Source: an uncultured Opitutia bacterium (GTDB taxonomy: Bacteria; Verrucomicrobiota; Verrucomicrobiia; Opitutales; JABJCN01). Taken from it: a stretch of 52,099 bases of DNA. Numbering within the stretch: the stretch's first letter is position 1; each line of letters starts with the position of its first letter. This document shows, piece after piece, positions 40,700 to 49,369 of this stretch. A model generated the notes under the pieces. The model ran no database searches. It had not been told where the DNA came from and was given only the letters and a program-made list of their open reading frames with translations. The position numbers and the translations under genes were made by a program. Location of the stretch: positions 1 to 52,099 of the forward strand of contig CAJWSN010000001.1 in assembly GCA_913046175.1 (NCBI GenBank). The letters are read 5' to 3'.

Positions 40700-43462
40700 A
40701 TGACCGGAAAAATTCTCTGGAAAATTTTAGTCAGTGCACTGGTCTTCCTGTGGGCTGGATTAAATCTTGTACCGCTTGAAGACCAGGACTTTGGTAAATT
40801 CCTGCAGCTTCGGCAAAATAAACAAAATGCCGATGAAGCCCAGAATGTCCGGCTCGCCGGGCTGGTTGATGAAGCCGAGGTCAATTTTGATAAAGGCCAG
40901 GATGCCTCGCCTTATCTTTCGCTTCTTCGCATGGGCCGTGAGGGCTTTACCTACTATGTTGATGGGGTGCCCAGCCTTCTTCCCGCAGGTAAAAAGCCGG
41001 ATAGCTTCAATTTGTTTCCCACGGCTGACATCGAAAAAAGAGACGATGGCAAATATTACCAGCGTGGAGGCAAGGAGCCCTTGTCGAATGCCAAGACAAA
41101 GGGAATTGATTTTGTTGAATTCTTTCCGAAGGTCGAAAACCGGTACGCTGGTGTTAAAAACCGGGACAAGCGCAACGAGGAACTGCTGGCTGAACTTTTC
41201 CAGCTTTCCCGGGGCCGGGTTCGTCTTGGCCTCGACCTCAAGGGAGGCATTGCCTACACCCTCAAGCTCAACGAGGAGAAGGACGCTGGGCAGATTCAAT
41301 ACTCAAATGCGGAGGAGCAGCTGGCTGATGTCATCCGGATTATGCGCAAGCGCCTGGACGGACTCGGCGTGGCTGAACCGGTCATTCGTGCACGGGGTTA
41401 TGACATGTTGGAGATTCAACTTCCGGGCATCACCTCCAAGGACAACCCGGAAGCGATCAACACCCTGAAAAAACCGGCCAAGCTGGATTTTCGCATGGTG
41501 GATCGCAATTCACCGACCCTTTTCGCCCCGCCCACGGAGGACCAGCGTCCATCCGCCGGCTACATCTACATGAAGGGCGAAGAGGAAAACCAGGAAACCG
41601 GTGAACCTTATGACATCTACCATCCTGTGGAGCGTCGCCCGACAGCGGTCGGGAACATCGTCAAGGAAGCCTTTCCCTCCATCAATGATTTTGGCAGCTA
41701 CAAGGTTTCCATGAATTTTACTGGCGAAGGCCGCAAGAAGTTCTCGGCAATTACGGGAAGGATTGCGGCGGAAAATGTACCCGGTCAACCACCTGGTCAA
41801 TTGGCAATTGTCTTGGATGGTGAGGTTTTCAGTGCCCCAACCGTTCGTGAGCGCATTGATGGAAATGCCGAGATTTCCGGACGCTTTTCTTTACAGGAAG
41901 CCAAGGAACTGGCCAATGTCTTGAACAACCCACTCAGTGTTGAGTTAGAGCTCGGCGAGAAATACGAGGTGAGCCCCACATTGGCGAAAGACTCACAGGC
42001 AAAGAGTATCAGCGCTGCGCAGTGGGGCGCCATCCTGATCGTGGTCTTCATGATTGTCTATTATTTTGCCGGAGGGATGGTGGCTGTGGTGTCCGTGGCG
42101 ATGAACCTTTTGCTGGTCCTGGGCGTGCTGGCGAGCCTTGGGGCAACTGTCACCCTGCCGGGGGTTGCTGCACTGGTACTCACGATTGGAATGGCGGTGG
42201 ACGCCAACATCCTCATCTTTGAAAGGATTCGCGAGGAGCTGCAGCATGGAAAGTCACTCAAGGTTGCACTGGAGGATGGGTACAACAAGGCGTTCTCCAC
42301 CATCATCGACGCGAACCTGACTACCTTGATTACAGCAGGAATCCTCTACTCACTTGGCACCGGCCCCGTTCGCGGCTTCGGGCTCACCCTGGCGGTCGGG
42401 ATTGTTTCATCCGTTTTCTGCGCCTTGGTTGTCAGCCGTTTTTTCCTGGAGTCCCTGGTGCATTGGCTGGGCGCGCGTCGCGTGCTTGGCTTGAAGCTCA
42501 TACCGGACGACCGGAACTGGAAATTCCTGGAAAGGCGCAAACCCCTCATGCTGGGTTCCCTGATCCTTGTTACTGGTGGCATGATTTATACGGGCACGAA
42601 CGTGAAAGACATCCTGGGCATCGACTTCACTGGCGGTGACGAAATCACACTCGAAGTGGCTGAAGGCCAGTCAATGCTGACAGAGGAGGAAGTCCTCCAG
42701 GTGCGGGATGCAGAGGATTCCATCAATAACGCGCAGGCGGTGTTTATTCAGGATTTAAGTGGCGGCCGGGAGCAATTAAAGGTCCAGACCGACCTCGACC
42801 AGGGGCTCACTTTTTTTGATGCCCTGGACAAGACATTTCCTGATCGCAAACTGGAATTGATCGGGGAGACGCAGATAGGTGGTTCCGTGAGCAAGGACAT
42901 CCAGAAGAATGCCTGGCTGGCGGTGGCATTTTCCCTTGTTGGCATCCTTCTTTATGTGGCACTTCGCTTTGAATTGGGATATGGCATAGGCGCGGTTGCT
43001 GCCACGGTGCACGATGTGCTCATCACCATCGGCCTCTACGTTCTGCTGGGAAAGCTCGGGTTCTGTTCGGGGCAATTTACGGCGCCCATGCTGGCGGCCC
43101 TGCTCATGATTCTCGGTTACTCCATCAACGACACAATTGTCTTGTTTGACCGCATCCGGGAGGAATTAATCCTACATCCGAACATGACCTTGGGTCGCGT
43201 GATCAATTTTTCTGTCAACCGGGTGCTTCCCCGGACGATACTCACGAGTATCACGACTCTTCTTGCGGCCAGTGCCCTTTACATTTTCGGTGCCGGAATT
43301 ATCAAGGACTTTTCATTTGTCTTTGTTCTGGGAATCCTGACCGGTACTTATTCCTCCATCTTTATTGCCAGCCCAATTTTCTACTGGTGGCACAAGGGGG
43401 ATCGCAAGCATGTGGAGCAACGTGAACTCCTGCCCAAGTATGACTGGGGCGATGCTTCCTGA
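40700..43462 (+). CDS. secDF: Fused protein export protein SecDF
   Basis: A 920-residue single-chain SecD-SecF that uses the proton gradient to finish export through SecYEG. The SecD half (about 1-605) has an N-terminal helix, a long periplasmic domain with RVRLGLDLKGGIAYTLKL (D1 motif), and helices with ALVLTIGMAVDANILIFERIREE. The SecF half (about 615-915) has GIDFTGGDEITLEV and a second helix bundle with GYSINDTIVLFDRIREEL. The fused form is common in Verrucomicrobiota and some other phyla. The SecD periplasmic domain includes an insertion (about 80-155) rich in Lys and Asn. yajC is upstream and recJ downstream. Confidence 0.96.
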   Translation: MTGKILWKILVSALVFLWAGLNLVPLEDQDFGKFLQLRQNKQNADEAQNVRLAGLVDEAEVNFDKGQDASPYLSLLRMGREGFTYYVDGVPSLLPAGKKPDSFNLFPTADIEKRDDGKYYQRGGKEPLSNAKTKGIDFVEFFPKVENRYAGVKNRDKRNEELLAELFQLSRGRVRLGLDLKGGIAYTLKLNEEKDAGQIQYSNAEEQLADVIRIMRKRLDGLGVAEPVIRARGYDMLEIQLPGITSKDNPEAINTLKKPAKLDFRMVDRNSPTLFAPPTEDQRPSAGYIYMKGEEENQETGEPYDIYHPVERRPTAVGNIVKEAFPSINDFGSYKVSMNFTGEGRKKFSAITGRIAAENVPGQPPGQLAIVLDGEVFSAPTVRERIDGNAEISGRFSLQEAKELANVLNNPLSVELELGEKYEVSPTLAKDSQAKSISAAQWGAILIVVFMIVYYFAGGMVAVVSVAMNLLLVLGVLASLGATVTLPGVAALVLTIGMAVDANILIFERIREELQHGKSLKVALEDGYNKAFSTIIDANLTTLITAGILYSLGTGPVRGFGLTLAVGIVSSVFCALVVSRFFLESLVHWLGARRVLGLKLIPDDRNWKFLERRKPLMLGSLILVTGGMIYTGTNVKDILGIDFTGGDEITLEVAEGQSMLTEEEVLQVRDAEDSINNAQAVFIQDLSGGREQLKVQTDLDQGLTFFDALDKTFPDRKLELIGETQIGGSVSKDIQKNAWLAVAFSLVGILLYVALRFELGYGIGAVAATVHDVLITIGLYVLLGKLGFCSGQFTAPMLAALLMILGYSINDTIVLFDRIREELILHPNMTLGRVINFSVNRVLPRTILTSITTLLAASALYIFGAGIIKDFSFVFVLGILTGTYSSIFIASPIFYWWHKGDRKHVEQRELLPKYDWGDAS

Positions 43463-43493
43463 GGTTCGATTGCGCAGGACACCCACCCATCCC

Positions 43494-45227
43494 ATGGATT
43501 CCAACAAGCTCTGGTCATACGACCCCCCGCCGGGGCATGTTATTGACCAATTGGCAAAGGACTTGTCGGTGAGCCGTTTTCTGGCGAACCTGTTGGTGCA
43601 GCGTGGTATTACTGACCCCGAGAAGGCAGAGGTTTTTCTCTCGCCTCGCCTCAAGAGCCTGGGGGATCCCTTGCTGTTGACCAACCTGGAGAAGGCGTCA
43701 AACCGCATCCTCAGCGTGATCCGGGAAAATGGGGAAATCTCAATCCTTGGGGATTATGACGTGGATGGCGTTACCAGTACAACCCTGCTGGTAAGTTTCC
43801 TTAAGCTTTTCGGGAATTTCCCAAGGTTTTTTGTCCCCCGCAGGCTGGAGGAGGGATATGGCATGAGCCGGGCTGTCATCAAGCGTGCCATCTCTGCGGG
43901 CACACCCTCTCTTTTCATTGCCCTTGATTGTGGGACGAACTCGATTCAGGAGGTTGCCTACCTTCGCTCGTTGAATGTGGATGTTATAATCATTGATCAT
44001 CACCAGTCCACCCAGGAGACCCCCGAGGATTGTATACTCGTTAATCCGCACATATTTGACAAAAAGGAAAGCCCCTGGCTCGACCTGTGCACCGTGGGCC
44101 TGGTTTTCAAGTTGATACACGGAATGGTGAAAATCCTGCGTGACCAGGGCAATGAAGATGCCCACCAGGTTCAGCTTAAGGACTATCTGGACCTTGTGGC
44201 CCTTGGCACGGTTGCTGATCTTGTGCCGCTTCGTGAAGAGAACCGGGTTCTTGTGCGGCATGGACTGGAGCGGTTGCGCCAGAGTACCCGCTGTGGTATA
44301 CAGGCGCTCTTTCAGGTGAGCGGACTGGGAATTGAGGGCAAGGAACTCAAGTCGAGCGACATTTCCTTTCGCCTCGGTCCGCGCATCAATGCAAGTGGCC
44401 GACTCGCCGATGCGACACTTCCAATCGAGATGCTTCTCTCGGACAATTTCCAGAATTCCCTTCAATCTGCGAGGCAACTCGATGAGATGAATACCGAAAG
44501 GCAGCAAATCGAGCGCTCCATCGTGGCTGAGGCAGAAAAAATGGCGATGGAACGCTATCATGATTCCCATGGAATTGTGGTATTCAACCCTTCCTGGCAT
44601 CCCGGTGTTGTCGGCATCGTGGCCAGTCGGTTGACAAATATTCTTAAGAAACCTTCCATTGTACTTGGTGCTGAAGGAACGATCGCCAAGGGCTCCGGTC
44701 GAAGTGTGTTGGGGGTGGATTTGGTGAAGGCACTCACGCAGGTTGAGGAGATGCTGGTTGAATTTGGTGGCCACCCCATGGCGGTTGGCCTTTCTTTGGA
44801 ACAGGTGGACCTGGAGCGTTTTCGCGCGGCCTTTGATGCCTCGGTTGAGGCTCTTCTTGGAGATTTTGACACGACACCAGCACTTGCAATTGATTCCTGG
44901 GTTCAACCCGAGGATCTTGGGCGGGACTTGCTGGGGGAACTGGAGAAGATGCATCCCTTCGGGCAGGGGAATCCGGAGCCAGTCATTGGCACCCGCTTTC
45001 TGGAGCTTGCCCAGCGCCCCCAGGTATTTGGGGAAGGGGGGAAGAATTTTCGCTTTCAATATTTCACCCCTTCCGGGGAAAGGATTAGCGGAATATCCTG
45101 GAAATTTGAAGGCTCGTTACCACCAGCGAATGTGCCATTGGACCTGGCCTTTCGATTTGGCTGGAATCATTGGAACGGAAACAGTTATCCGCAAATGGAA
45201 GTGCTGGACTGGCGGCTTTCCAGCTAG
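43494..45227 (+). CDS. recJ: Single-stranded-DNA-specific exonuclease RecJ
   Basis: A 577-residue 5'-3' exonuclease for recombination and mismatch repair. DHH-family motifs appear in order: ISILGDYDVDGVTSTT near residue 82, LFIALDCGTNS, IIIDHHQSTQ (the DHH motif) near 165, VALGTVADLVPL, and in the DHHA1 part GPRINASGRLADA and FGGHPMAVGLSLEQ. A C-terminal OB-like part follows. ATG at 43494 starts the family-typical region (WSYDPPP); a longer frame from 43365 would overlap secDF. The stop is at 45227, with a 213-base gap before the arsC-like gene. Confidence 0.95.
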   Translation: MDSNKLWSYDPPPGHVIDQLAKDLSVSRFLANLLVQRGITDPEKAEVFLSPRLKSLGDPLLLTNLEKASNRILSVIRENGEISILGDYDVDGVTSTTLLVSFLKLFGNFPRFFVPRRLEEGYGMSRAVIKRAISAGTPSLFIALDCGTNSIQEVAYLRSLNVDVIIIDHHQSTQETPEDCILVNPHIFDKKESPWLDLCTVGLVFKLIHGMVKILRDQGNEDAHQVQLKDYLDLVALGTVADLVPLREENRVLVRHGLERLRQSTRCGIQALFQVSGLGIEGKELKSSDISFRLGPRINASGRLADATLPIEMLLSDNFQNSLQSARQLDEMNTERQQIERSIVAEAEKMAMERYHDSHGIVVFNPSWHPGVVGIVASRLTNILKKPSIVLGAEGTIAKGSGRSVLGVDLVKALTQVEEMLVEFGGHPMAVGLSLEQVDLERFRAAFDASVEALLGDFDTTPALAIDSWVQPEDLGRDLLGELEKMHPFGQGNPEPVIGTRFLELAQRPQVFGEGGKNFRFQYFTPSGERISGISWKFEGSLPPANVPLDLAFRFGWNHWNGNSYPQMEVLDWRLSS

Positions 45228-45352
45228 GACATCTTGTCGTTTGCACCCGAGCCCTCCCAAAAAAAACCCTTATTGGCTAAAGTCGCTTCGTTGCCGGTCG
45301 ATTTACAGTGGTGACTATCTATCTTCAACGTGACATTGAAGGTTTTTCCAGT

Positions 45353-45388
45353 GGTCGCCGGGTCGACGGATCCGGCGGCCTTTTTTTT
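45353..45388 (+). terminator. Intrinsic terminator in the leader of the arsC-like gene
   Basis: An 11-base-pair GC-rich stem (45353-45363 with 45370-45380, including two G-U pairs) and a 6-base loop are followed directly by eight T (45381-45388). It lies 125 bases after recJ and only 52 bases before the arsC-like start. A weaker hairpin (45323-45328 with 45336-45341) followed by five T precedes it. It may end the sec/recJ transcript or attenuate arsC expression. Confidence 0.8.
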
Positions 45389-45440
45389 GTTCCAGACAAA
45401 TGGATTGATTGGCAGACACAATTAAGCGTAGGAGTGTCTT

Positions 45441-45896
45441 ATGCCGGAAAGAAAAAGAGTCCTCTTTGTATGTATTCATAACAGTGCCCGCTCCCAGATG
45501 GCCGAGGCTTTCCTGCAAAAAGTTTGTCGTGAGCAATTCGAGGTCCAGAGTGCAGGCCTTGAGCCGGGTACTCTTAATCCTCTGGTTGTTAGAGTCATGA
45601 AGGAGGTGGGTATTGATATTTCTGGAAATGAAACCCGATCTGTGGGAGATATTTTGAACCGAGGGGAATCCTTCGATCACGTGATAACGGTTTGCGATGA
45701 GGCCAGTGCCGAAAGATGTCCGGTCTTGCCAGGCCCGGGACATCGTCATCACTGGGGATTCCCGGATCCTTCAGCCTTAAAAGGAAGCGAAGAGGATCGG
45801 CTTCCTGAAACCCGCAGGATTCGGGATCAAATTCTCTCCCGAATACGTGAATGGTGTCAGGAATGTTGTGGCGCTGGGGATGTACGCGCGTCCTGA
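45441..45896 (+). CDS. ArsC-type arsenate reductase / LMW phosphatase-fold protein
   Basis: A 151-residue protein of the thioredoxin-linked ArsC type. The CX5R loop is intact (CIHNSARS, C11 and R17), the two redox cysteines expected in such reductases are present (C85 in VCDEASAERC and C93), and the acid Asp109 lies in WGFPDPS. It is preceded by AGGAG at good spacing. It converges on the pst operon, stopping one base before the stop of pstB. A role in arsenate that enters through phosphate transporters, or in phosphate signalling, is inferred. No arsR, arsB or acr3 gene is visible. Confidence 0.88.
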   Translation: MPERKRVLFVCIHNSARSQMAEAFLQKVCREQFEVQSAGLEPGTLNPLVVRVMKEVGIDISGNETRSVGDILNRGESFDHVITVCDEASAERCPVLPGPGHRHHWGFPDPSALKGSEEDRLPETRRIRDQILSRIREWCQECCGAGDVRAS

Positions 45897-46676
45897 TCAA
45901 CCATAACGGCCCTCAATATACTCAATGGTCTTCTGGTTTTTTGGGGAGATGAAGATCTGCTCCGTGCGATCGTGTTCAACGATCTCCCCAAGGAGCATGA
46001 AAATACACTCCTGACTGACCCGTCGGGCTTGGGCCATATTGTGGGTGACGATAAGAATCGTGTATTCGCCCGCCATCCCGGCCATCAACTCTTCGACTGC
46101 ACGGGTTCCATCCACATCCAAAGCGGAGCAGGGTTCATCCATTAGGATGACCTTTGGCTTCAGTGGAAGCAGGCGGGCGATACACAACTTCTGTTGTTGC
46201 TCAAGCTGCAGGCTGGTGGCGCGCTCCTTCAGTTTGTCCTTCAGGTCATCCCATAGCCGGACCTCGCGCAGGGCGGTTTCGACGGCCTCATCGAGCTGGC
46301 TTTTGCCCAAGGCCCGGCGTTCCGAATGTATTCGCAGGCCGAAGACGATGTTTTCATAAATGGATATGGGCAGTGGATTGGGTCGCTGAAAGACGATGCC
46401 GACTGACTTGCGAAGTTCCGGAAGAGAAACGTCTGCATCCAGAATGTTCTTGCCCAGGATGTGGATGTCGCCGGACGTGGTTACATTTCCATAGCGCTCG
46501 TTCACGCGGTTGAGAGATCGCAGGAGGGTGGTCTTCCCGCAACCAGAGGGTCCGATCAGGCTGGTAATGATGCCATCACGTATGTCGAGGCTTACATTCT
46601 GGAGGGCCTGAAAGTCTCCATACCAAAGGCTGAAGTCACGTATTGTGACGCAAAGGCTCTCTGCTTTTTCACTCAT
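45897..46676 (-). CDS. pstB: Phosphate ABC transporter ATPase PstB, subunit with degenerate signature motif
   Basis: A 259-residue PstB with intact Walker A (GPSGCGKTT, 42-50), Q-loop (Q97 in VFQRP), Walker B (VILMDEP, D180-E181) and switch His212 (VTHNMAQ). The ABC signature, normally LSGGQQQ, reads LQLEQQQ (156-162), so Ser and both Gly are lost. The C-terminus ends with the family-typical EYIEGRYG. It is the last gene of the leftward pst operon, and its ATG overlaps the stop of the second pstB by four bases. The two ATPases are expected to pair as a heterodimer under PstA-PstC (see findings). Confidence 0.93.
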   Translation of the reverse strand: MSEKAESLCVTIRDFSLWYGDFQALQNVSLDIRDGIITSLIGPSGCGKTTLLRSLNRVNERYGNVTTSGDIHILGKNILDADVSLPELRKSVGIVFQRPNPLPISIYENIVFGLRIHSERRALGKSQLDEAVETALREVRLWDDLKDKLKERATSLQLEQQQKLCIARLLPLKPKVILMDEPCSALDVDGTRAVEELMAGMAGEYTILIVTHNMAQARRVSQECIFMLLGEIVEHDRTEQIFISPKNQKTIEYIEGRYG

Positions 46677-47479
46677 CCAAAGATACCACTGACAAATTCG
46701 TTGGTGCGGGAATCGGAGGCGTTCCCGGAAAAGATTTTCTTGGTTGTATCCTCCTCAACAAGTTCCCCGTTGAGGATGAATGCGGTACGTTTCGCAAGTC
46801 TTCGTGCCTGCTGGACGAGGTTGGTTACCAGGATAATCGTCATCTCGGCCTTAAGTTCCTTCAAGACATCCTCAATGCGCATGGTGGTAACCGGGTCAAT
46901 GGCAATGGAGAACTCGTCCAGGCAGAGAACTTCAGGTTCATGGGACAGGGCTCGTGCAATTGTGAGACGCTGCTGTTGCCCGCCGGAAAGTTTTGTGCCC
47001 AGGGTGTCGAGGCGGTCCTTAACCTCGTCCCAGAGTGCGGCCTGTGTCAGGCAGCGCTCGACGAGTGTATCGAGTTCGTCCTTTTTTCTTATGCCGGCCT
47101 GTCTTGGCGCAAAGGTCACGTTGTCATAGATGGTCATGGGCAACCCCACGGGGAGAGGCGCCACCATTCCAATCCGACGCCGGTAGCCGCAGAGGTCTCG
47201 CATGCCATTGTTGGAGAGTTTCTTGACGGGTGTGAAGCTGCTGGCATCGAGAACGGATTGGTTGTCCATCAGGACCCTGCCTTTCACCGTTGCATTGCTG
47301 ACAAAATCAATGGTGCGGTTGACGGCTTTCAGGAAGGTTGTCTTGCCTGACTGTGCCGGCCCGATGATCCCGAAAATTTGATTTGCAGGGATTTGAAGAG
47401 ACAGGTCTTTGAGGGCGATCTTGTCCCCGTAAGAGACACCAAGGCCCTCAACTCTTATCTTGGCAGGCAAATCTACCAT
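46673..47479 (-). CDS. Second PstB-like ATPase with degenerate Q-loop, D-loop and switch region
   Basis: A 268-residue PstB paralogue. Walker A (GPAQSGKTT, 40-48) and the signature LSGGQQQ (164-170) are intact and the catalytic Glu189 is kept. The Q-loop Gln is Pro108 (VAPLP), the motif after Walker B reads DEFSIAIDP instead of DEPxSALDP, and the switch His is Asn220 (VTNLVQQ). So it lacks residues that the other PstB keeps and keeps the signature that the other lost. It overlaps pstA by seven bases and the other pstB by four, so both subunits are made together. It is clearly a phosphate-type ATPase by its IYDNVTF and AALWDEVKD segments. Confidence 0.92.
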   Translation of the reverse strand: MVDLPAKIRVEGLGVSYGDKIALKDLSLQIPANQIFGIIGPAQSGKTTFLKAVNRTIDFVSNATVKGRVLMDNQSVLDASSFTPVKKLSNNGMRDLCGYRRRIGMVAPLPVGLPMTIYDNVTFAPRQAGIRKKDELDTLVERCLTQAALWDEVKDRLDTLGTKLSGGQQQRLTIARALSHEPEVLCLDEFSIAIDPVTTMRIEDVLKELKAEMTIILVTNLVQQARRLAKRTAFILNGELVEEDTTKKIFSGNASDSRTNEFVSGIFG

Positions 47480-48387
47480 TTTTTTCGGGTGCGGAGGATG
47501 ATGCGCATAATAATGGCCGCTGCATTGACGAGCAGGACTGTGCCGAGGAGAACGACAGCTGTTGCGAATGGTATCGCCTCATCCACGCCGGGAACTTGCG
47601 TTGAAATCGTGAAAAGGTGCATCGCCAACGCCATGCATTGATCAAGCAACCCATAGGCAAACACATCCCCTTTCTGTACTGCCTTGTAGAAAACGGCTCC
47701 CGTAAACATAATGGGCGCGGTCTCTCCGGCGGCACGCGAGACCTGCAGGATGATGCCGGTAAGGATGCCGCTGATGGAATTTGGCAGAACCACGCCGCGG
47801 ATGGTCTTCCACCGGCTTACCCCCATGTTCCAGCAGGCTTCGCGAAAGGACATCGGCACAGCGGACAGGGCTTCCTTGGTGCTGGCAATGATGACTGGCA
47901 GGGTCATGACGGCCAGCGTGAGGGATGCTGCCAGCACAGATCGACCGATGCCGGCAAAAAGGACAAATGCACCGAGCCCGAAAAGTGCGTGAACAATACT
48001 TGGTACACCGGCAAGGTTAATGACCGCGAGGTTAATAATGCGCGTGAACCAGTTGTCTTGGGCGTATTCGTTTAGGTAGACTGCCGCCAGCACACCAATC
48101 GGCGCGGCAATTACCAGCGAGACGACAACCAGGTAAATTGTGCCCAGCAGTGCAGGCCATATTCCCCCTGCACGCATTCCCCGGCTCGGGAGATCAAAAA
48201 GAAAACCAAGGGAAAGAGCCGGCATGGCCTTGTAAATCAAGTATGTGACAATCAACAACAGGGGTAACACCATGGCCAATGTCATCATCAGGAATGCGAA
48301 TTGGGCGATACGCTCAGAAAGCTGTTTTTTCCGGACCAGTTCGGTTTCGGCAAAACGCATGGAGTTTTCTGTTGGCGGTGTGCTCAT
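47473..48387 (-). CDS. pstA: Phosphate ABC transporter permease PstA
   Basis: A 304-residue permease with about six helices. The permease signature that contacts the ATPase is visible as EALSAVPMSFREACWNMGVSRWKTI (about residues 170-195; EAA-like loop), and RAAGETAPIMFTGAVF is typical of PstA. The N-terminus is polar and cytoplasmic. It overlaps pstC by four bases (ATGA) and the downstream ATPase by seven. It forms the membrane channel with PstC. Confidence 0.95.
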   Translation of the reverse strand: MSTPPTENSMRFAETELVRKKQLSERIAQFAFLMMTLAMVLPLLLIVTYLIYKAMPALSLGFLFDLPSRGMRAGGIWPALLGTIYLVVVSLVIAAPIGVLAAVYLNEYAQDNWFTRIINLAVINLAGVPSIVHALFGLGAFVLFAGIGRSVLAASLTLAVMTLPVIIASTKEALSAVPMSFREACWNMGVSRWKTIRGVVLPNSISGILTGIILQVSRAAGETAPIMFTGAVFYKAVQKGDVFAYGLLDQCMALAMHLFTISTQVPGVDEAIPFATAVVLLGTVLLVNAAAIIMRIILRTRKKW

Positions 48388-49322
48388 TTGTCCCTGATAC
48401 CCTTAACAACCAAGTCAGCAGTAAGGTTGACTGCGAAGGTGATGGAGAAAAGCAGGATGCCGACAACGAACAGGACCTGGTAATGCTCGGAACCCCGGGC
48501 GGTCTCGCCCAGTTCTGCGGCGATGGTGGCAGTCAATGTGCGCACTGAGTCCAGGGGGTGAAAGAATGGGGGGGTGCCATCAAATGGAATATGCACGGCG
48601 TGACCGGTTGCCATCAAAACCGCCATGGTCTCACCAACTGCCCGGCCAATTCCCAGGAGCACGGCGGCCAGCAAGCCATTCTTGGCTGAAGGCAGCAGTA
48701 CCTTGTATACCATTTGCCAGCGCGTAACACCCAGGCCAATGGCCGCCTCCCGATAGGAGTCAGGGACCGCCTTGAGGGCATCCTCGCTTATGGAGACAAT
48801 GATGGGCACACTCATCAGCGCCAGAATGATTGCTCCATTCAGGACAGTCAGGCCAATGGGTGCACCAAAAAGCTTCATGATCAATTCATTCATGATGGTC
48901 AGCCCGATAAATCCCCAGACCACGGACGGAATGGCAGCCAGCAGTTCAATGATGACTTTCAACGCCTCCCTCAGGCGGGATCCGCAGAACTCAGAGATGT
49001 AAATGGCCGCCCCAAGGCCGAAAGGCACGGCAATAGCCATGGCCAGCACCGTGACACTGGCCGTGCCGGCGATGAGAGCCAGCACACCGAAACGCGGATT
49101 GCTTTCTGAAGCAGGGTACCATTCCTTGGTGAACAGGAATTTCCAGAAATTAAACTCCCCGCTGATCAGGAGTTCCCGTCCCTCCCAGAAGACAAAACCG
49201 AATATTGCAAAGACAAAAATAACCGCACTGATTCCACAAACTCGAATTATAAACTCGATTACCTTTTCCACGGCAGTGATTTTTCTCTTTAAGGCAGATG
49301 TTCCAGGGGGCTTTTTCAGCAA
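48384..49322 (-). CDS. pstC: Phosphate ABC transporter permease PstC
   Basis: A 312-residue permease. The first helix (about 20-45) is followed by a periplasmic loop with the typical FLFTKEWYPASESNPRFG, then the channel domain with EDALKAVPDSYREAAIGLGVTRWQM (EAA loop) and GRAVGETMAVLMATGHA. The start is TTG at 49322, preceded by AGGTG at about 10 bases, so I accept it; a GTG at codon 19 is an alternative. It lies 47 bases after pstS and overlaps pstA. Confidence 0.95.
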   Translation of the reverse strand: MLKKPPGTSALKRKITAVEKVIEFIIRVCGISAVIFVFAIFGFVFWEGRELLISGEFNFWKFLFTKEWYPASESNPRFGVLALIAGTASVTVLAMAIAVPFGLGAAIYISEFCGSRLREALKVIIELLAAIPSVVWGFIGLTIMNELIMKLFGAPIGLTVLNGAIILALMSVPIIVSISEDALKAVPDSYREAAIGLGVTRWQMVYKVLLPSAKNGLLAAVLLGIGRAVGETMAVLMATGHAVHIPFDGTPPFFHPLDSVRTLTATIAAELGETARGSEHYQVLFVVGILLFSITFAVNLTADLVVKGIRDK

Positions 49323-49369
49323 ATCTAGAACACCTGAAATTTTTTACGCTGGATTGGAGTAGTTGATCC

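Noticed and set aside
43740..45059. A 439-codon minus-strand frame inside recJ
   Set aside because: It is antisense to recJ, which has complete DHH motifs; the antisense translation is low-information and has no start signal.
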